Shown piece after piece: positions 1-26,448 of a stretch of DNA of 64,000 nucleotides (its first letter is position 1; every line of letters starts with the position of its first letter). The notes below the pieces were generated by a model that had not been told where the DNA came from, made no database searches, and was given only the letters and a program-made list of their open reading frames with translations. A program made the translations under genes and the position numbers. The DNA is taken from assembly GCF_001039355.2 (NCBI RefSeq), contig NW_019775735.1:804643-868642 (forward strand), given 5' to 3'. The DNA is from Lingula anatina (Eukaryota; Brachiopoda; Lingulata; Lingulida; Lingulidae).

Positions 1-1624
1 ACTTGCCAATTTTCAAAAAAAAAAAAAAAAAAAGAAAATTCACTGCGGCAAGGAAAAGGCCTTCCGATTTCTCTCAACCTACAGCAGCCAGACTGTGCAT
101 CTGTTAAAATCCCATCTGTAAACACAGCAAAACAACAAGTTCAAATAATGAGCGTCACTTCATCAAATTGTTATCTCAGGATGAAAAGCTAAAGGAAAAG
201 AACAAAACAATTGACTAAAATGCGAAATTAAAGAATCACTTTAACAACATGGCTTTTAGTGTCCCTTCCACTACCCATTTCTGGAACCTTGTATTCCATA
301 ATGAGCGGCCCTACGCACATTAGCTACCCAAAGCAAGACCATTCCCATGCATCATTTATTGTTTTTTAAGCCTGGGTCAATAAAAAGGCTCGCAAACATA
401 CGGAAACGTCATAAGAAGTACAAAAGATGCTCGGAAGCCAACAGCTTTCCTTTACAAACCGAATTAGGGGGACGTTCGAGACGTGAAAATAGCATTAACC
501 TCACTTAGCTCTAGCATGGTCTTTTTCCAACTTGGGCTTCTTAAGATATTAACCTCTTGTAGCGTTCTTTCGTTCTGCTCCACTGGGACTAACACAAAAC
601 ATGTCGACCCCTAGGAAAGATCAGACCGACACGAACAGCTATGCTTGTGTATTTGTCACTTTGGGCTGACGAGCCCTCGGCTACTCTGGGTGTTCTTTCG
701 GTCGGGGGAGGGGGGGGAGAAAGCGACTTCCATTCATCAGATGAAGAAAGCACACTCGCTTCCCGAGCACGAATGTTCATTTATATCAGTCAGATAAACA
801 TACAAAAGCAGCCCAGTGGCTTTTAACACTGAATAGATTTTATGATTTTGTATTATTTATTGTACGAAATCTCACAGGGTTAAGATTCATCAAGGTAGCA
901 TGTAGCGTGCACTTATTTCCTTTTCAAAAATTCAGCTCTAAGGATTCATTAAAAAGAGATATACCAGCCTTCTTAATGTTAAAAAATATTAGATTATATG
1001 CAATCCATGAAGATTTATTTTAAAATAGTAATAAAATATTGATCAAGAATAAAGGAGATTTTAAGTGTCCCTACGCAGTTATCTTAACAGAGTAAAGGCA
1101 GACCCCGGTAAAACGTGTTTCTCACCGTTATGCATATAAATAAACCCGTCCTAACAGGTTTATGATACAGCGCATTCAGGATAATCAAAAAAGATGTTAT
1201 AGACTTATTTATTCATCAATTTATTACAGAAGACTGGTGGGCTATCACCTTTGTTTAAAGTTTGTCTATTAAAAATCTGATATTTCATTGAAATTTTTCA
1301 CTGCCCCAGTCAGCGGAGTTGAAGTCTAAAGAGGGGTCTGGGAAGGAGTGAAATTTTATAGTTTTAGTATCTTTTGTCGTGCGAAATATTGAAACACCAA
1401 ATGCATATTAGGGAAAACTCGGCGAAGTGGCTTTGTTGGAGTACACAACCCTCGATCATTTTAGTACAATTATTCCTAGAAAAAGTGTAATTGACAACGT
1501 GCCTTTGATGAGTAAGTGCCATACGGATTTTTGAAGCTGAACCAGACACGTTTCGCACGAAAAGTGTTAGGTCTAGATAATACACAGGTATAACAGATAT
1601 GTCACGGGTATTGCCGTGGGGGGG

Positions 1625-1935
1625 GTCCATTATTGACTATGCGGCATCTTGCTCAGGCCGTTACCCAGAATCTCTTCCTAGTGACAAGGAAAGATGGGTG
1701 TCAAGGTCGTAGACACTGGGTACAGGGCCATGGCCTCCTTACACCGGACGCTGATTTAGTCGTTAAGGGCACCGAGCGCTGCTAATTAACCCCCCGCAAC
1801 CGGCATGTCCCGCGTGCTGACCTGCTTAATTATCATCATCGCTCGCTCCAGATTTTCCTTGTCTTTCGTCGCCGCTGTCGCGTGCAGAGGTCATCAAGGG
1901 CACGGAATCGATGAGCTGTGTAAGTAGGTACCACC
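1625..1935. promoter_or_regulatory. Candidate regulatory block upstream of PRDM14
   Basis: This block is clearly richer in G and C than the AT-rich flanks. It contains closely spaced homeodomain-type TAAT/ATTA cores (GCTAATTAAC near 1780, CTTAATTATC near 1825) and no sustained reading frame. It lies about 2 kb before the PRDM14 start codon. A composition shift with clustered TAAT motifs fits a conserved enhancer, but the sequence alone does not prove it; an unannotated non-coding first exon is another possibility. Confidence 0.2.
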
Positions 1936-2934
1936 GGTCCCATCTGTCATTTACGCACGAGGAGAGGAAACTTAGAAACGCAAATTCAGAATCATCCTTG
2001 CTATCTTCCGCTGCTTATGTTTTTCGTGACCAAGTTCTCATCAAAGTAATCTATTCGTTTCATGATTTTTGTTCTCCGCTGAAAAAAAGTGTGATTGGGT
2101 CCATCTATGATTAAAACTGAGAATAGAATTAGATGAAAGTAATATAGACACCCATGAAGATTTGTCGGGTGAATTATTGGGTGACAGTTTTTACAGAATT
2201 AGTTTAAAACTTCTGCGCACTGATGATAAACGAATGAAAAAAATCATAACTTGTTACCGAGCATACTAATTATAATATCGCACCACAATCAACAAGAAAA
2301 AAAAAGCTTATTGCTATCCCTCCCAAATTCGTTGAAAACTGATCATTACTTCCAACAACGGTCACAAATATACAAAAGGCGACATTGGGAGTCCTTTTTT
2401 AGAAATCCAGGAGCCGTAAGGGGTTAGACAGGTGCTTTGAATTAGTCTGCTTTGCCTCATATATAATGCATTTGCAATAGAAGAGATGTATGTTGTGTTA
2501 TTCAACACGTTTATTATCGCGTTTAACAGGTGTTGTCATATTAGAACTCACGCATGCCTCTGTCTGGAAACCCAATGCACTTGGAATTGCACGAAAATAT
2601 AATAGGAACATTTATATTAATATTCATACAAATAATTATTTTTATCTCACTTTCCATACGTGAAAAATCAAAATTTGTTTGCATGCGAAACGTTAGAACG
2701 ATTGAAATGGATTCCATTTTTGAGAATAACGCCCAGCTTAACGAAGATTCTCGTCTGCTTTAAGAGGATTATTAGAAATTCCTTAAAACATACATTTTGC
2801 GTAAATGCCTAAAAACTTCGGAAAAGTTGAGACGTTTTCTTAAATTCACAATCAAAATACTTCGGGCGCGGTTTGCTTCACTGTGCATGAGGCCTAGTAT
2901 CAGCGAATCGTACTTACTCGCGACTTTACTGATC

Positions 2935-2965
2935 GTACAATACCGTACATGTACAATACCGTACG
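2935..2965. repeat. Short tandem repeat, 16-base unit, two copies
   Basis: The unit GTACAATACCGTACAT occurs twice back to back (2935-2950 and 2951-2965, the second lacking its last base). Each unit is itself bounded by GTAC palindromes. No function is apparent. Confidence 0.8.
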
Positions 2966-3944
2966 TTAAGACATTTTCTCTTCGAAACAATGTCTTCAGT
3001 GCCTGTTCTTTATCTGTTGTATCCAAATAGGTAATTCACTTCTACATCGCCGATTGTCCATGTTTATTCTATGTGCTATTTCACTCCCACAAAGAGTACT
3101 ATGAAGATGATATATTTATCAAGTAAACTGTTTCTCACTGTAAATTCGCTTTGTTCGCATTCCGATCAAACAGGACATTTATGAAAATATTTTGTTAAGG
3201 CCGCCGAAATCGACCCACATAATTTCTCTTCTTTATAATCTACTGTATGTTAGGAATGGTTTATGGAATTTATTGCCAACAAAAGATCAATGAGTTGGTG
3301 GACTTATGCCGATTGCACATCTCCAAACGTGGGATACCGATTGGCCCTCATGGTTCTCGCATTTCCCTGTCCTTTCTTAAATCTTATTCCGTCTCTCCAC
3401 CAAATGTCATGCTCAGAGATCAAAACTTATTCTTGGATATCTATGGATTAAATTTAAGGCGTTTTTTTTTCTTTGATTAACAGCTTTAGTGAGAGAAATT
3501 TTAGGTACATAGCGTTAGCGTCAACCGAAGACTTAATCTTCATTATTCACGCACTTCAATGATGATCTACTTGGATGTCGTTCAGTTTGAATCCAACTGT
3601 CTGAGCCCGAGTCCAAAAACCGCATTGGCCACACCTCGTGGAGAATTTTGCTACATTATATCGCCCATTCCAATACATTGCACACGTAAACAAACACTGA
3701 ACGAATCAGGAGGCAGAAGTCGGACTGAGGCATGCGCACTTTGTCGGCAAAACAAATGAAGTAAAGGCAGGCTCGATGCTCGGACTGTAATTAGAGTATA
3801 TTATTGGTAATTTAGTGTCAGGTAGGCATTTGATGGGATGCTTTCGGCACGTGCCCTTATTTGATGCTTGACCTGCGTCCTCGCGTCTCAAAGCACGTTG
3901 TGAGCTGTTGGAGGGCTTGACCGCACGTGCGCTCTATTGGTATC

Positions 3945-17837
<13,893 letters not shown>

Positions 17838-18334
17838 ACTCATGAGTGCGGACTGTATATCTTTCCATCATGAGTGAACTTGCTCACCTAGCGTTCGTCT
17901 GCGACAAAACAGTGCTTCTATGAGTTATAGCAAAATGCCTTTTGCTATTTTACACAGACTATAAAAAAGACCTGATTTGTCACTGCACAATTTCTCTACT
18001 TGAAAGATGCTTTTTCATTATTACATTATACTTTGCCACTCTTTTTTACATTCCAAATCATAATCTTTTTAAGTGAGAAGTCCAGTCACTCAGGACGTGT
18101 ATCATTATGTGCCAAACCAACTATCACAAGGCGTGCTTTCGCTTGTCATTTTGAAATTTTTTGATAATCAGTACACTGCACACCACACATAAAAGTAATT
18201 GTATATAGCTCTGTACATAAACAATTACATATATCAGTATGTATGACAACATCATGAGAGTACAATAATGATAATTCTCTGTGTCATAAAAGTGAAAATA
18301 AGTAAAGTTTCAATTAATCAAGTGACAAACGCTG

Positions 18335-18367
18335 AATAAACTGCTTTATTTTTCAAGTCGCAATAAA
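18335..18367 (+). terminator. Poly(A) signals of PRDM14
   Basis: Two AATAAA hexamers, at 18335-18340 and 18362-18367, lie about 500 bases past the PRDM14 stop on the same strand. They are the first canonical pair downstream, so a 3' UTR of roughly 0.5 kb is expected. Confidence 0.6.
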
Positions 18368-21300
18368 AAGCATCACTATTAAACGTACTCATCTATCAAA
18401 TGGCATGTTTGATGCCATAAGAACAGTTCTTCTCTACATAACCCGTAATCAGCTGTCCGCTTGAAGCGCATTTATAATTTACACGTTGTCTTGGAACACG
18501 GAGGATTCTATTAATTACATCTCACCACGTGCGTATTCCACTGCCCTACAGAGGTTTGGCCGAGATGAATTATTGATAGGTACCAGATAGGACACTAGTC
18601 GTCGCTTGATTAGACCGATAATCCACTTAAGTTGAATTAGATTAAAGTTGACAGGCCGTGATAAGAGCCTAGAACCGTGGAACGGCGCGGAATTGAAGCA
18701 CTTTTCAAGCAACGTGACTGCATCTTGCCGTGACTCACTTTTGCTGATTGTTCAGTTTAATTAATTTAGAAAAAAATCCCTTGAGAGGAACGCTTTGGTC
18801 TCTTGGTTATCTTTTCTGACCGTAACATAATATTGCTGTTCCATTTAAATGTTGGCAGTAGCAGCATTAAATACCACTACTTGGTATAATAACTAGCAGA
18901 GGAATATGCTACATTTGTAAATCTGTGTGCGCAAAAACGCAACCAAAGAAAAGAAAGGAGATAAGCAAACCACGTGAAGTGGAGGTTGGGAGGGGGGGTA
19001 CTCCACCCTCTTTGGGCAACCCTAATCAGTGAAAGTTACTTCAGCCTAGCCACGCTTATGCAAAGGATAGAGGAGTTAGACACGAGAGAAGGCAAAAGAT
19101 TGCCACTTACGGCAAAAGCAATGCCACCAAGGAATCTTTTGTCACTTCGTCCAACATAATAAGAGAAGGTGTGACATAGTCTGAGTACTATGCATTGATT
19201 AAAGCACAGGAAAGATGCCAGCCTGGTCTGACGCCTCTGGTGGCCGACTCACTGTTTGCAACCCGTTGGACATCCGTGTTAGTTTAGAAAGTTCTGTAGA
19301 GCGTTATGGGGATGGAGCTGATCAATAGACTTTTTAGCCACCCAAAGCCAATATAACACGCACACACTTGAAAAAAAAGAAAGAAATCCTAACAGCCTAA
19401 AATAGGATAATTGCCACCATGCTGATTTTATTTCTCAAGTAGATAAAAGCAAATTAGAACATTAGTTGATTTTAATGTCCGCACATGTGCACTGCCAGTA
19501 TTTTAATGGTTTTATAATTTTTTTTATTAAAAAATTACCAACACATCATCACCTTTTCTGTACAAAGAGAAATTCTAAATGCCTTCCACTGGTTAGAAAG
19601 TACTGAAGTTTTATCTCTTTGATTATTTCCCATTTATAATTATTTCACATTAAACAGCATAAATTGATAGCAGATTCATTTCCCTATATAATTCCACTCT
19701 GTCTCAAGCGAATCGGGTGCCTTTTTCTAGACGATATTCACTTAGATCCCATGTGAAAGCTACCTGGTACATTACGCTGTCTAAACACAAAAATAACAAT
19801 ATGTAAAACACTGCATTGGGCGGTCATTTACCAACCAGGAAATAAGTTGAATATGGACTGGTCTCTACGCTCTCAGATCACTTCAGATCTCATTTATTTA
19901 TTTGTTTTACGCAAACCAATTTAACATTCTGCAACAACACCAAGACTAACATCGACGCAGTGCTATTGTTTAACATCCTCCACGTTAAATTGATCCTCCG
20001 TTACTCGGTCGATTGATCGTTAATCAGGGGTGTCATGTTATTCACCAGTACGAGAGGCAAGTGGCCGCCGTAATCAAACGATGCATGCGATCTTACAGCA
20101 GATAACACGAAAGGAATCGGACGAATGATTACATGAAATAAAACCCGTCTGCAGAGATCAGTGCGTGCAAAAATAGACAAAATAATAAGAACGTTTCGGT
20201 CAATGAAGCGAACGTATGTGCTCTTGCTTTAGTACCTAAATTCAATTAAATTTAGGATCCATATAATTAAGACAAGGCTCCATAAATTTTACCACTTTGG
20301 TGCACTTTAAGAACGCCAAAAATTAGGACAAAAATAAGTACTTTCAGATTTTTTTTAAACTGAACACATTACTTGTGTGCTAAGGTACATGTGTAAAGTT
20401 TCAGAATTGTTATTCAGATAGGTGTGTGCGCGCGCGTGTCGTGCTAGTATGTGTGTTATTCGTGAAGCCAACAAACACATTACTGTGACAGTCTTTGCCT
20501 TTTTTAAATTATTTGTTTCAGATGCTAAGTAGTCCTTGTGATACCGTAACAGCCATCTTAGGAGATGAAAACACTCCTTGATTTGACACAATGAGTGTGT
20601 CACCAGGATTGTGCTGTGCAAGCTCTACAAACACATTCACTGAACAATAATTGATAAGTTGGTTAACGCGAGACACTGAGCCGAATTTTACAGAAATCAT
20701 GTTTTATTAGTTTGGTTGGTAGGAGAAATTCATAATAGAATCCATGAATATCGCAAACACCGCATTTAACACCTAAAATAAGAATAATATAAAAAACACC
20801 AATCGATCTTAAAATATAAATTTTGTTTAACGATCCTGTTTACGGAGAATCGCCTCGTTATCCAACATATCCATTTTGTCTGGCCTAACATGTAAAATAA
20901 ATAAATCAAAATCCAAAAATTGTGCCAATGTATGTTGTTTTACTCTATTTACTGCAAACAAAAGACTTATCAAAAATGATAACTTGTGACTAGTTGAACG
21001 TTTAGACCTAAAATAACATGATAACACAGTTATCAATTGAAGCATATTTAGCAAGGGGCAGACAGTAGAGTTTCACCGCACCGCTTTTACTTATCATAAT
21101 CTTTCCAGTGCAGTTGCAGGCCGGGTTTACAAGTCAACATACATATAATGAAAATACATTAAGAAAAAAAGGAAAAGACGACATCGGTAGTCATGTTAAT
21201 GCATAATCAAAGAGATTCGTGTCACTGTTGGAAATAATTCTATTTCATTATCACATTCAACAAAATCCGTGACTAACCAAGTTTCCTGGGTAAATCGACT

Positions 21301-21976
21301 TGACTTGCAATTTGAATAGTTTTCTCAAAGTATTTGCTTATAGGCCTATTATTAGCTAAACAAATGGCAATAACCAATAAAGATCTTGGGAGTTAGGCAC
21401 CATACAGATGAAGGTATTGTATTATCTTCCCAGCTGACAAATTAAACTCAGTTGTTTGAACTCCTGTTTTGAGTAGCGAGCTCCGATCTAAATTCTGGAT
21501 AAACATCGAAGCTTCCTCTCTTCTGACGAAGTTCTCTCTCAGCTGTGTTAGAGAAGAGGCCACTCGGCGAAGATAAAGGATTAGTAAGCAATCTTTCAGC
21601 GACAGCGCATTCCGTCTCTTTGTTTCTGTCTGTAGCAAACGGAGGACTTGATGCACGTCTGTGAAAAATGTGTCACTTAGTCTGTTTCAGTACATTACTG
21701 GCAATAATCAATAGCAGGTGTTTGTTATGTGATAATACGTAACAGACAATGTTTTATGCACAATGGATGCAAGCTCTCACTAACTCTTTTTCTCTCTCTC
21801 TCAACTGAAATGCTGTAGAATAGCTCACCTTAAATCCTGTTGTTTGAAGTCTTTTTTCGTCTTTATATTTCTGTTTTTCTTCAGACGCTGCCAGTATTTT
21901 TTAACTGCTTGTCCGTCTGTAAGACATGAATTCCCACATTGGACATACTGTCTGATTTAAAAAATGTTTTCTTTTC

Positions 21977-21979
<3 letters not shown>

Positions 21980-22051
<72 letters not shown>
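21980..22051. repeat. (AT)n microsatellite, about 36 units
   Basis: An uninterrupted AT dinucleotide run of about 72 bases. It generates a spurious poly-Ile/Tyr open frame on the minus strand. Confidence 0.98.
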
Positions 22052-22061
<10 letters not shown>

Positions 22062-22938
22062 TTCTTTAATGTACTGTTATCTATCCAATAACCCATAATG
22101 CTTGATCTATTTTTTTATTTTCTATATATTATATTTTCTAAAGGAAACATTTTAATGATAGTATAGAAAATACGTCAGGTTGATGTAAAATAAAGATTCA
22201 ACTTAAGTGATTACTGTTCACGCCAAAGACCAGGATTAATATTTGTTTTATTGGATGATGTAAATAATCAGCTGGTCGATTACACAGTCATTCAATAATA
22301 TTTTCTCTTAGTTATAAATTTTTATATAATTATACCTATTCTTAAAAAAAAGAGCGTGCACTGTACAGTGAACAGAGATTCCAATACTGAAGTCGGACTT
22401 GTACCGACAATGTAAACATAAATCCGTTTATAACGGCCTACCTGATCCTCTGTTTAACCCCACAGGGTCGTAGCTGGAGGCCTGCCTTGGTACCGGCAAG
22501 GACACCGTCACTCGGGAACTGAGTGGCATTATTGTGGCAAAACGCTGTGTCTAGCCCAAACTCACGCAAACAGACAACTTATATGGGGAAGACTAATCAA
22601 TCTTTTACGCGATGACAAATCGTGTTGTAAACAATATATGATATCTTTGACGTTTACCTTGGGTGCTCATTAGGGCACACTGAATACTCATCTTCTGACC
22701 ATATGAAGATCAATACATTGTAAGACTGATGTTTTTTGTTTCCAAAGAAACTGTTTCTGTTGTTTGACTTTGACCTGATATTTAATGTATGAATAAAGTT
22801 CGGCCGTTGTTAGTACACAAAATAATGCTCTAAATAATTAATACATAAAGAAAGTTGCTAAAACATAAACTGTAAAGGGAATTTCACACGAACGATAAAA
22901 CACAATATACACCGGTTGTATTCAGTGAATCTCTTTAA

Positions 22939-22941
<3 letters not shown>

Positions 22942-22974
<33 letters not shown>
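22942..22974. repeat. (CT)n microsatellite
   Basis: Uninterrupted TC/CT dinucleotide run of about 33 bases. Confidence 0.98.
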
Positions 22975-22977
<3 letters not shown>

Positions 22978-24124
22978 CAATCATCAAACAATCAATCACA
23001 CGTAAAAGTCTTCATTTGTATGTCAAGCACTGCTCAAAAAGAGACCATACATGCATGTTTCACGTGTGCTTATGTACATATGTATAGTCGAGCACGAGTG
23101 CATGTATGTATTTATGTACAATGAATGTATGAGTATGCCTATAATGATTTGACGGTTGGCACGTAAAGCTGTAAGAGTGTGATAGCTGAGATGTTTTTCC
23201 GCAGCAATAAACCGAGAAAGGAATTGACAGTTGGATCTTGTGAAAAATGCAATCACTGTTATCGGTTTGCACGCGTGGACTCTACTTTTAATATGTAAAA
23301 GGAAAAGAAAGACGATCTCTGTTATTACTGACTTATAATGAAGGATTTAAAACTGCGCCAACATCATTAAAAATGATAAATGAGAATTCATTCAACAGGC
23401 GTGCTAAATATCTATAATACAATCAATTTTTTAATCCTTCTACTAAAAAACAACATTCTGTTTTATATGGTGTATGAGTTGAATTAATACGTAACTATTT
23501 TCTTGATGACAATACGTCGAGGGCACAGCGGCATCTCACAAGTCAAATTGCCATTACTATAGGCTGATTTCTTCTTAAAAAGCCAACCTTTTGAACAGCA
23601 AGATAAATTTACATGTAAAATTGTAGTTTTAGGAACTAACTGTTTACAGCATATGGATAGAGGATCCGTGTTAGAGTATTCAAATAACTATTTAAAAATA
23701 CATTACTTTACATGATTATCATTAACTTATGAGCTTTTGCCTTAGGTGATTGTGGAACCTATTTTAAAAGAACAATACCGTTGCTGTCATTTTTCAGAGA
23801 TTTTCCATGCTACTTGCCTTTGAGTCAAAAACGACGCAGAATACTCCACTAAAACGCTATGCTTGGATACGTTTTCCTTAATACCCTTAATACCTTATGT
23901 CAGCTTCACCTTTCGTATTATCATAAAATACCATGTGCAAACCTGTTTAGGCCAAAGTTTAAAATTCGTTTACTTAGAACAAAATGCAATTCTATCTCGT
24001 CATATGCGTCATGCCAACATTTGTCGTTTGATTTTTCCAATCAATGCAGTTGCATTGTTGAAGTGTTGTAAGATTAAATATATTATATTCAAGCCGTATG
24101 ATTGTAATCAATAGCAAAACTTTC

Positions 24125-24130
24125 TTTATT
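24125..24130 (-). terminator. Poly(A) signal of the sulfotransferase gene
   Basis: TTTATT on the plus strand reads AATAAA on the minus strand, about 31 bases after the minus-strand stop codon. If used, the 3' UTR is very short. Confidence 0.4.
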
Positions 24131-24161
24131 CAAAAACAAAAACAAAAAAATCTTCTCATGT

Positions 24162-26448
24162 TCACAGTGTTTGAACACCATCAAATGAGTGTCTCGCGTC
24201 TAGTTCTGCTTTTCGAACATTTAGGGCAATATTTGTAATATTCAAATATGCGTCTATTTTTCTTCTCATTGATTTATTATATGGGTCGAAATCTATCACT
24301 TTCCGGGCATATCTCTGGAATTTTCCCTGGCTGTTTTCTAAGACGCACTGAATGCGTTCCTCGGTGACAGATATGTTTAGGAATTTTGTCAAACGCACCA
24401 CTGTGTCATGGGTGTTTTTTAAGAGATCACTATAAGCCAACACCATCAATGGTTTTTCGAAGAGGTGCAACCAGTCCAGGTTAAACATCAGCCATCGCTT
24501 GGCTTCGAACCGTATATATTCTGGCCAGGCTGAAAACAAAACAAAACAAACTTTATTGTCATCGAAGAAGGTTAGTAAACTTCATCGAATATTTAAAAGC
24601 CAGGCGTATATTCAACGAACATCCAGTTATTGAAACGAGGCTAAGATAATTGATGACCCAAGCAGGCTTAAAACTGTAACAACGAGCGCGCAAAACTTTT
24701 TGATTGTTTCTTTTCATATACAAATAAACAAATAACATTTATAACAATAACGGGGAATATTGTTATTATTTTTGAAAATTCCAGAGATTTTCATGCTCAA
24801 TGTTTTTTATTTTTGAAAATGAATGAAAGAATAAATCTTTACGAATAATAATAACCCATTATTCATTTTAGTACAAGAAAAGGGTCAGGAAAACTCTAGA
24901 CTGTAAATACTTTGAAATGTCGCCACACAAGCTTACTTGTACCGTCCGTGAAGTGCTTGGATTTGGCATGTCCAAGATGGCCGCCTTGACGCCGATGAAA
25001 CTCGGACATCATGGCGTCGTATGGATTTCTAATAATCAAAACTGCCTTGTCAAAACCCTTCCTTTTGTCGGCCCCAAACTCGTGTGTCTTTATCATAATG
25101 GCATTGCTTCCATTGTAACCTTCCCCTATCATTCCCGCAGAGGAGAGACCCATGTCCAAGTACTCACTGCCCGTCACAATACCTAAAAAATTATGCACAG
25201 TAATCATTCTGGTGAAAGGTATATTCAACAGGCTTACAGTGACTGCCAGGACCTATCAGAGCGCATAGGGAGAAAAAGTAATATAGATGTACTGTATTTA
25301 GCTCACTGTATTAAGCTAACTTAAATTTCATACTCATTTGCGTCTTTCCCTTAGTTAAACGTTTAAACATAGGTCCTTAACAGTTTGAATATTCAGACTT
25401 AAAAGCTTATTGCGGCACAGTTCTGGTTCCAATTTCTGAAACCCTTCAAATCTTTTTCATCAGGTACTTATTATGGTTACAACACGGCAAATGACAATTA
25501 AGTAAGGAGGAAGTCTATGACTGATGAGAAGACAAGAGAGACAATGTGTATACAAATTGTAATGCTTCACTTTTAATGCTTACAAAACTTAACCAAAACA
25601 TCAAGGTACTTGATATACCTTCTTGCTAATTTTCTTGTCATTGAGAGTGACCCCGATGAAGATAATGGATATTTAACAGCTTGTGGTTTCGGTTAAAGGT
25701 GGTTTTGAATCACTAAATTCTTGGCATTCTTTTCATTTTGTGAAACGCGTTTATGGTGCATGTGACAGCCGCTATTTTAAACAAGCGTGAATGTCGCACT
25801 CCTTTTTTGTGTTCAGAACAATGGGCATGGTGTATTACTCAAAATATATTTTCATTCTCATTTTTACCTTTGTACGGTGGGGTGTTATGTGCCATGTATT
25901 TGTAAAAGCCTTTTCATTATCACGAGAAAAAATATCGGCACCAGACATACATCTATAAAGTAAAATATATTAAATAAAAAACTACCTTAAACAATTTAAA
26001 CATATTTAATGGTGTGTGTATATTTTAAATCACGTTTTAGCCCTATTAAAAACCAAATATCTTAAGATGGAAGACATTTTCACCCACCGGTTGCTTGCTG
26101 TACCAAGTGTCGTACCCAAGTGTTCCCGGACCCGGGATAGCTAGCCAACGCCACTCTAGGAAGATCATGCTTGGAAAACACTGGCTTCACACAGTCTTTG
26201 GGCCTTTTGTTCCTGAGAGCCCATGCAGCGTTGTACAGTTTTACTGCTTCCTTGTAGTTTAAAGGGATCCGCTTCTTCATTGCCGGCCAAACTCGTTGAG
26301 GAGCGCCATTTTTCCGTTGTGAACCGCTCTGTTGGTCCGGAAGACGCTTCGACGAAAATACTATCATCAGAATCATTTGGATGGACACGATGAAGATGGC
26401 CACTTTCAGCACTGTCTGGAATATCCTTTTTCTAGGCCACCTTGGCAT
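24162..26448 (-). CDS. WSCD-family sulfotransferase without WSC domains
   Basis: Three minus-strand coding exons: 26448-26088, 25182-24937 and 24529-24162 (phases 1 and 1), giving 324 residues. A short basic N-terminus is followed by one hydrophobic segment at about 11-31, so this is a type II Golgi membrane protein. The PAPS 5'-phosphosulfate loop is SYPGSGNTW at 103-111, followed by HLVQQATG. The 3'-phosphate motif is IRNPYDAMMSEFHR at 171-184. KTHEFG (152-157) and the C-terminal WPEYI and YSDLL motifs are also typical of the WSCD1/WSCD2 group. Vertebrate WSCD proteins (about 575 residues) have two WSC domains between membrane anchor and catalytic domain; here only about 70 linker residues are present. 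Vertebrate members transfer sulfate to sialic acid, but the acceptor of this one cannot be told. The donor in exon 1 was chosen as ACC-G|GTGGGT because it preserves the family's QQATG motif; the alternative donor four bases on breaks the frame. Confidence 0.88.

Larger units (their letters stand above)
1..3944. other. Intergenic DNA upstream of PRDM14
   Basis: No exon of a recognisable protein was found on either strand. The short open frames here have no domain, no splice context and low-complexity or random-looking translations. The stretch holds an A-run near its left end, a GC-richer block at about 1625-1935 and a 16-base tandem repeat near 2935 (both listed separately). The last hundred bases before the PRDM14 start carry two CACGTG E-boxes and are the likely 5' UTR or promoter, but no TATA box stands out. 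Confidence 0.6.
17838..24161. other. PRDM14 3' UTR and intergenic DNA
   Basis: After the probable 3' UTR (to about 18.39 kb) there is no recognisable coding exon. Moderately GC-rich patches stand out against the AT-rich background: about 18480-18720, 19960-20110 (with GATTGATCGTTAATCAGG) and 22440-22600. The last has an open frame of about 70 codons without an early Met and no recognisable domain. Simple repeats at 21980-22051 and 22942-22974 are listed separately. Confidence 0.5.

Noticed and set aside
18802-18824. Resemblance to a miR-9-type sequence (CTTGGTTATC)
   Set aside because: The seed does not match and no flanking hairpin arm was found.
21881-22096. Minus-strand open frame of 71 codons
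   Set aside because: Its centre is the translated (AT)n microsatellite (poly Ile-Tyr).
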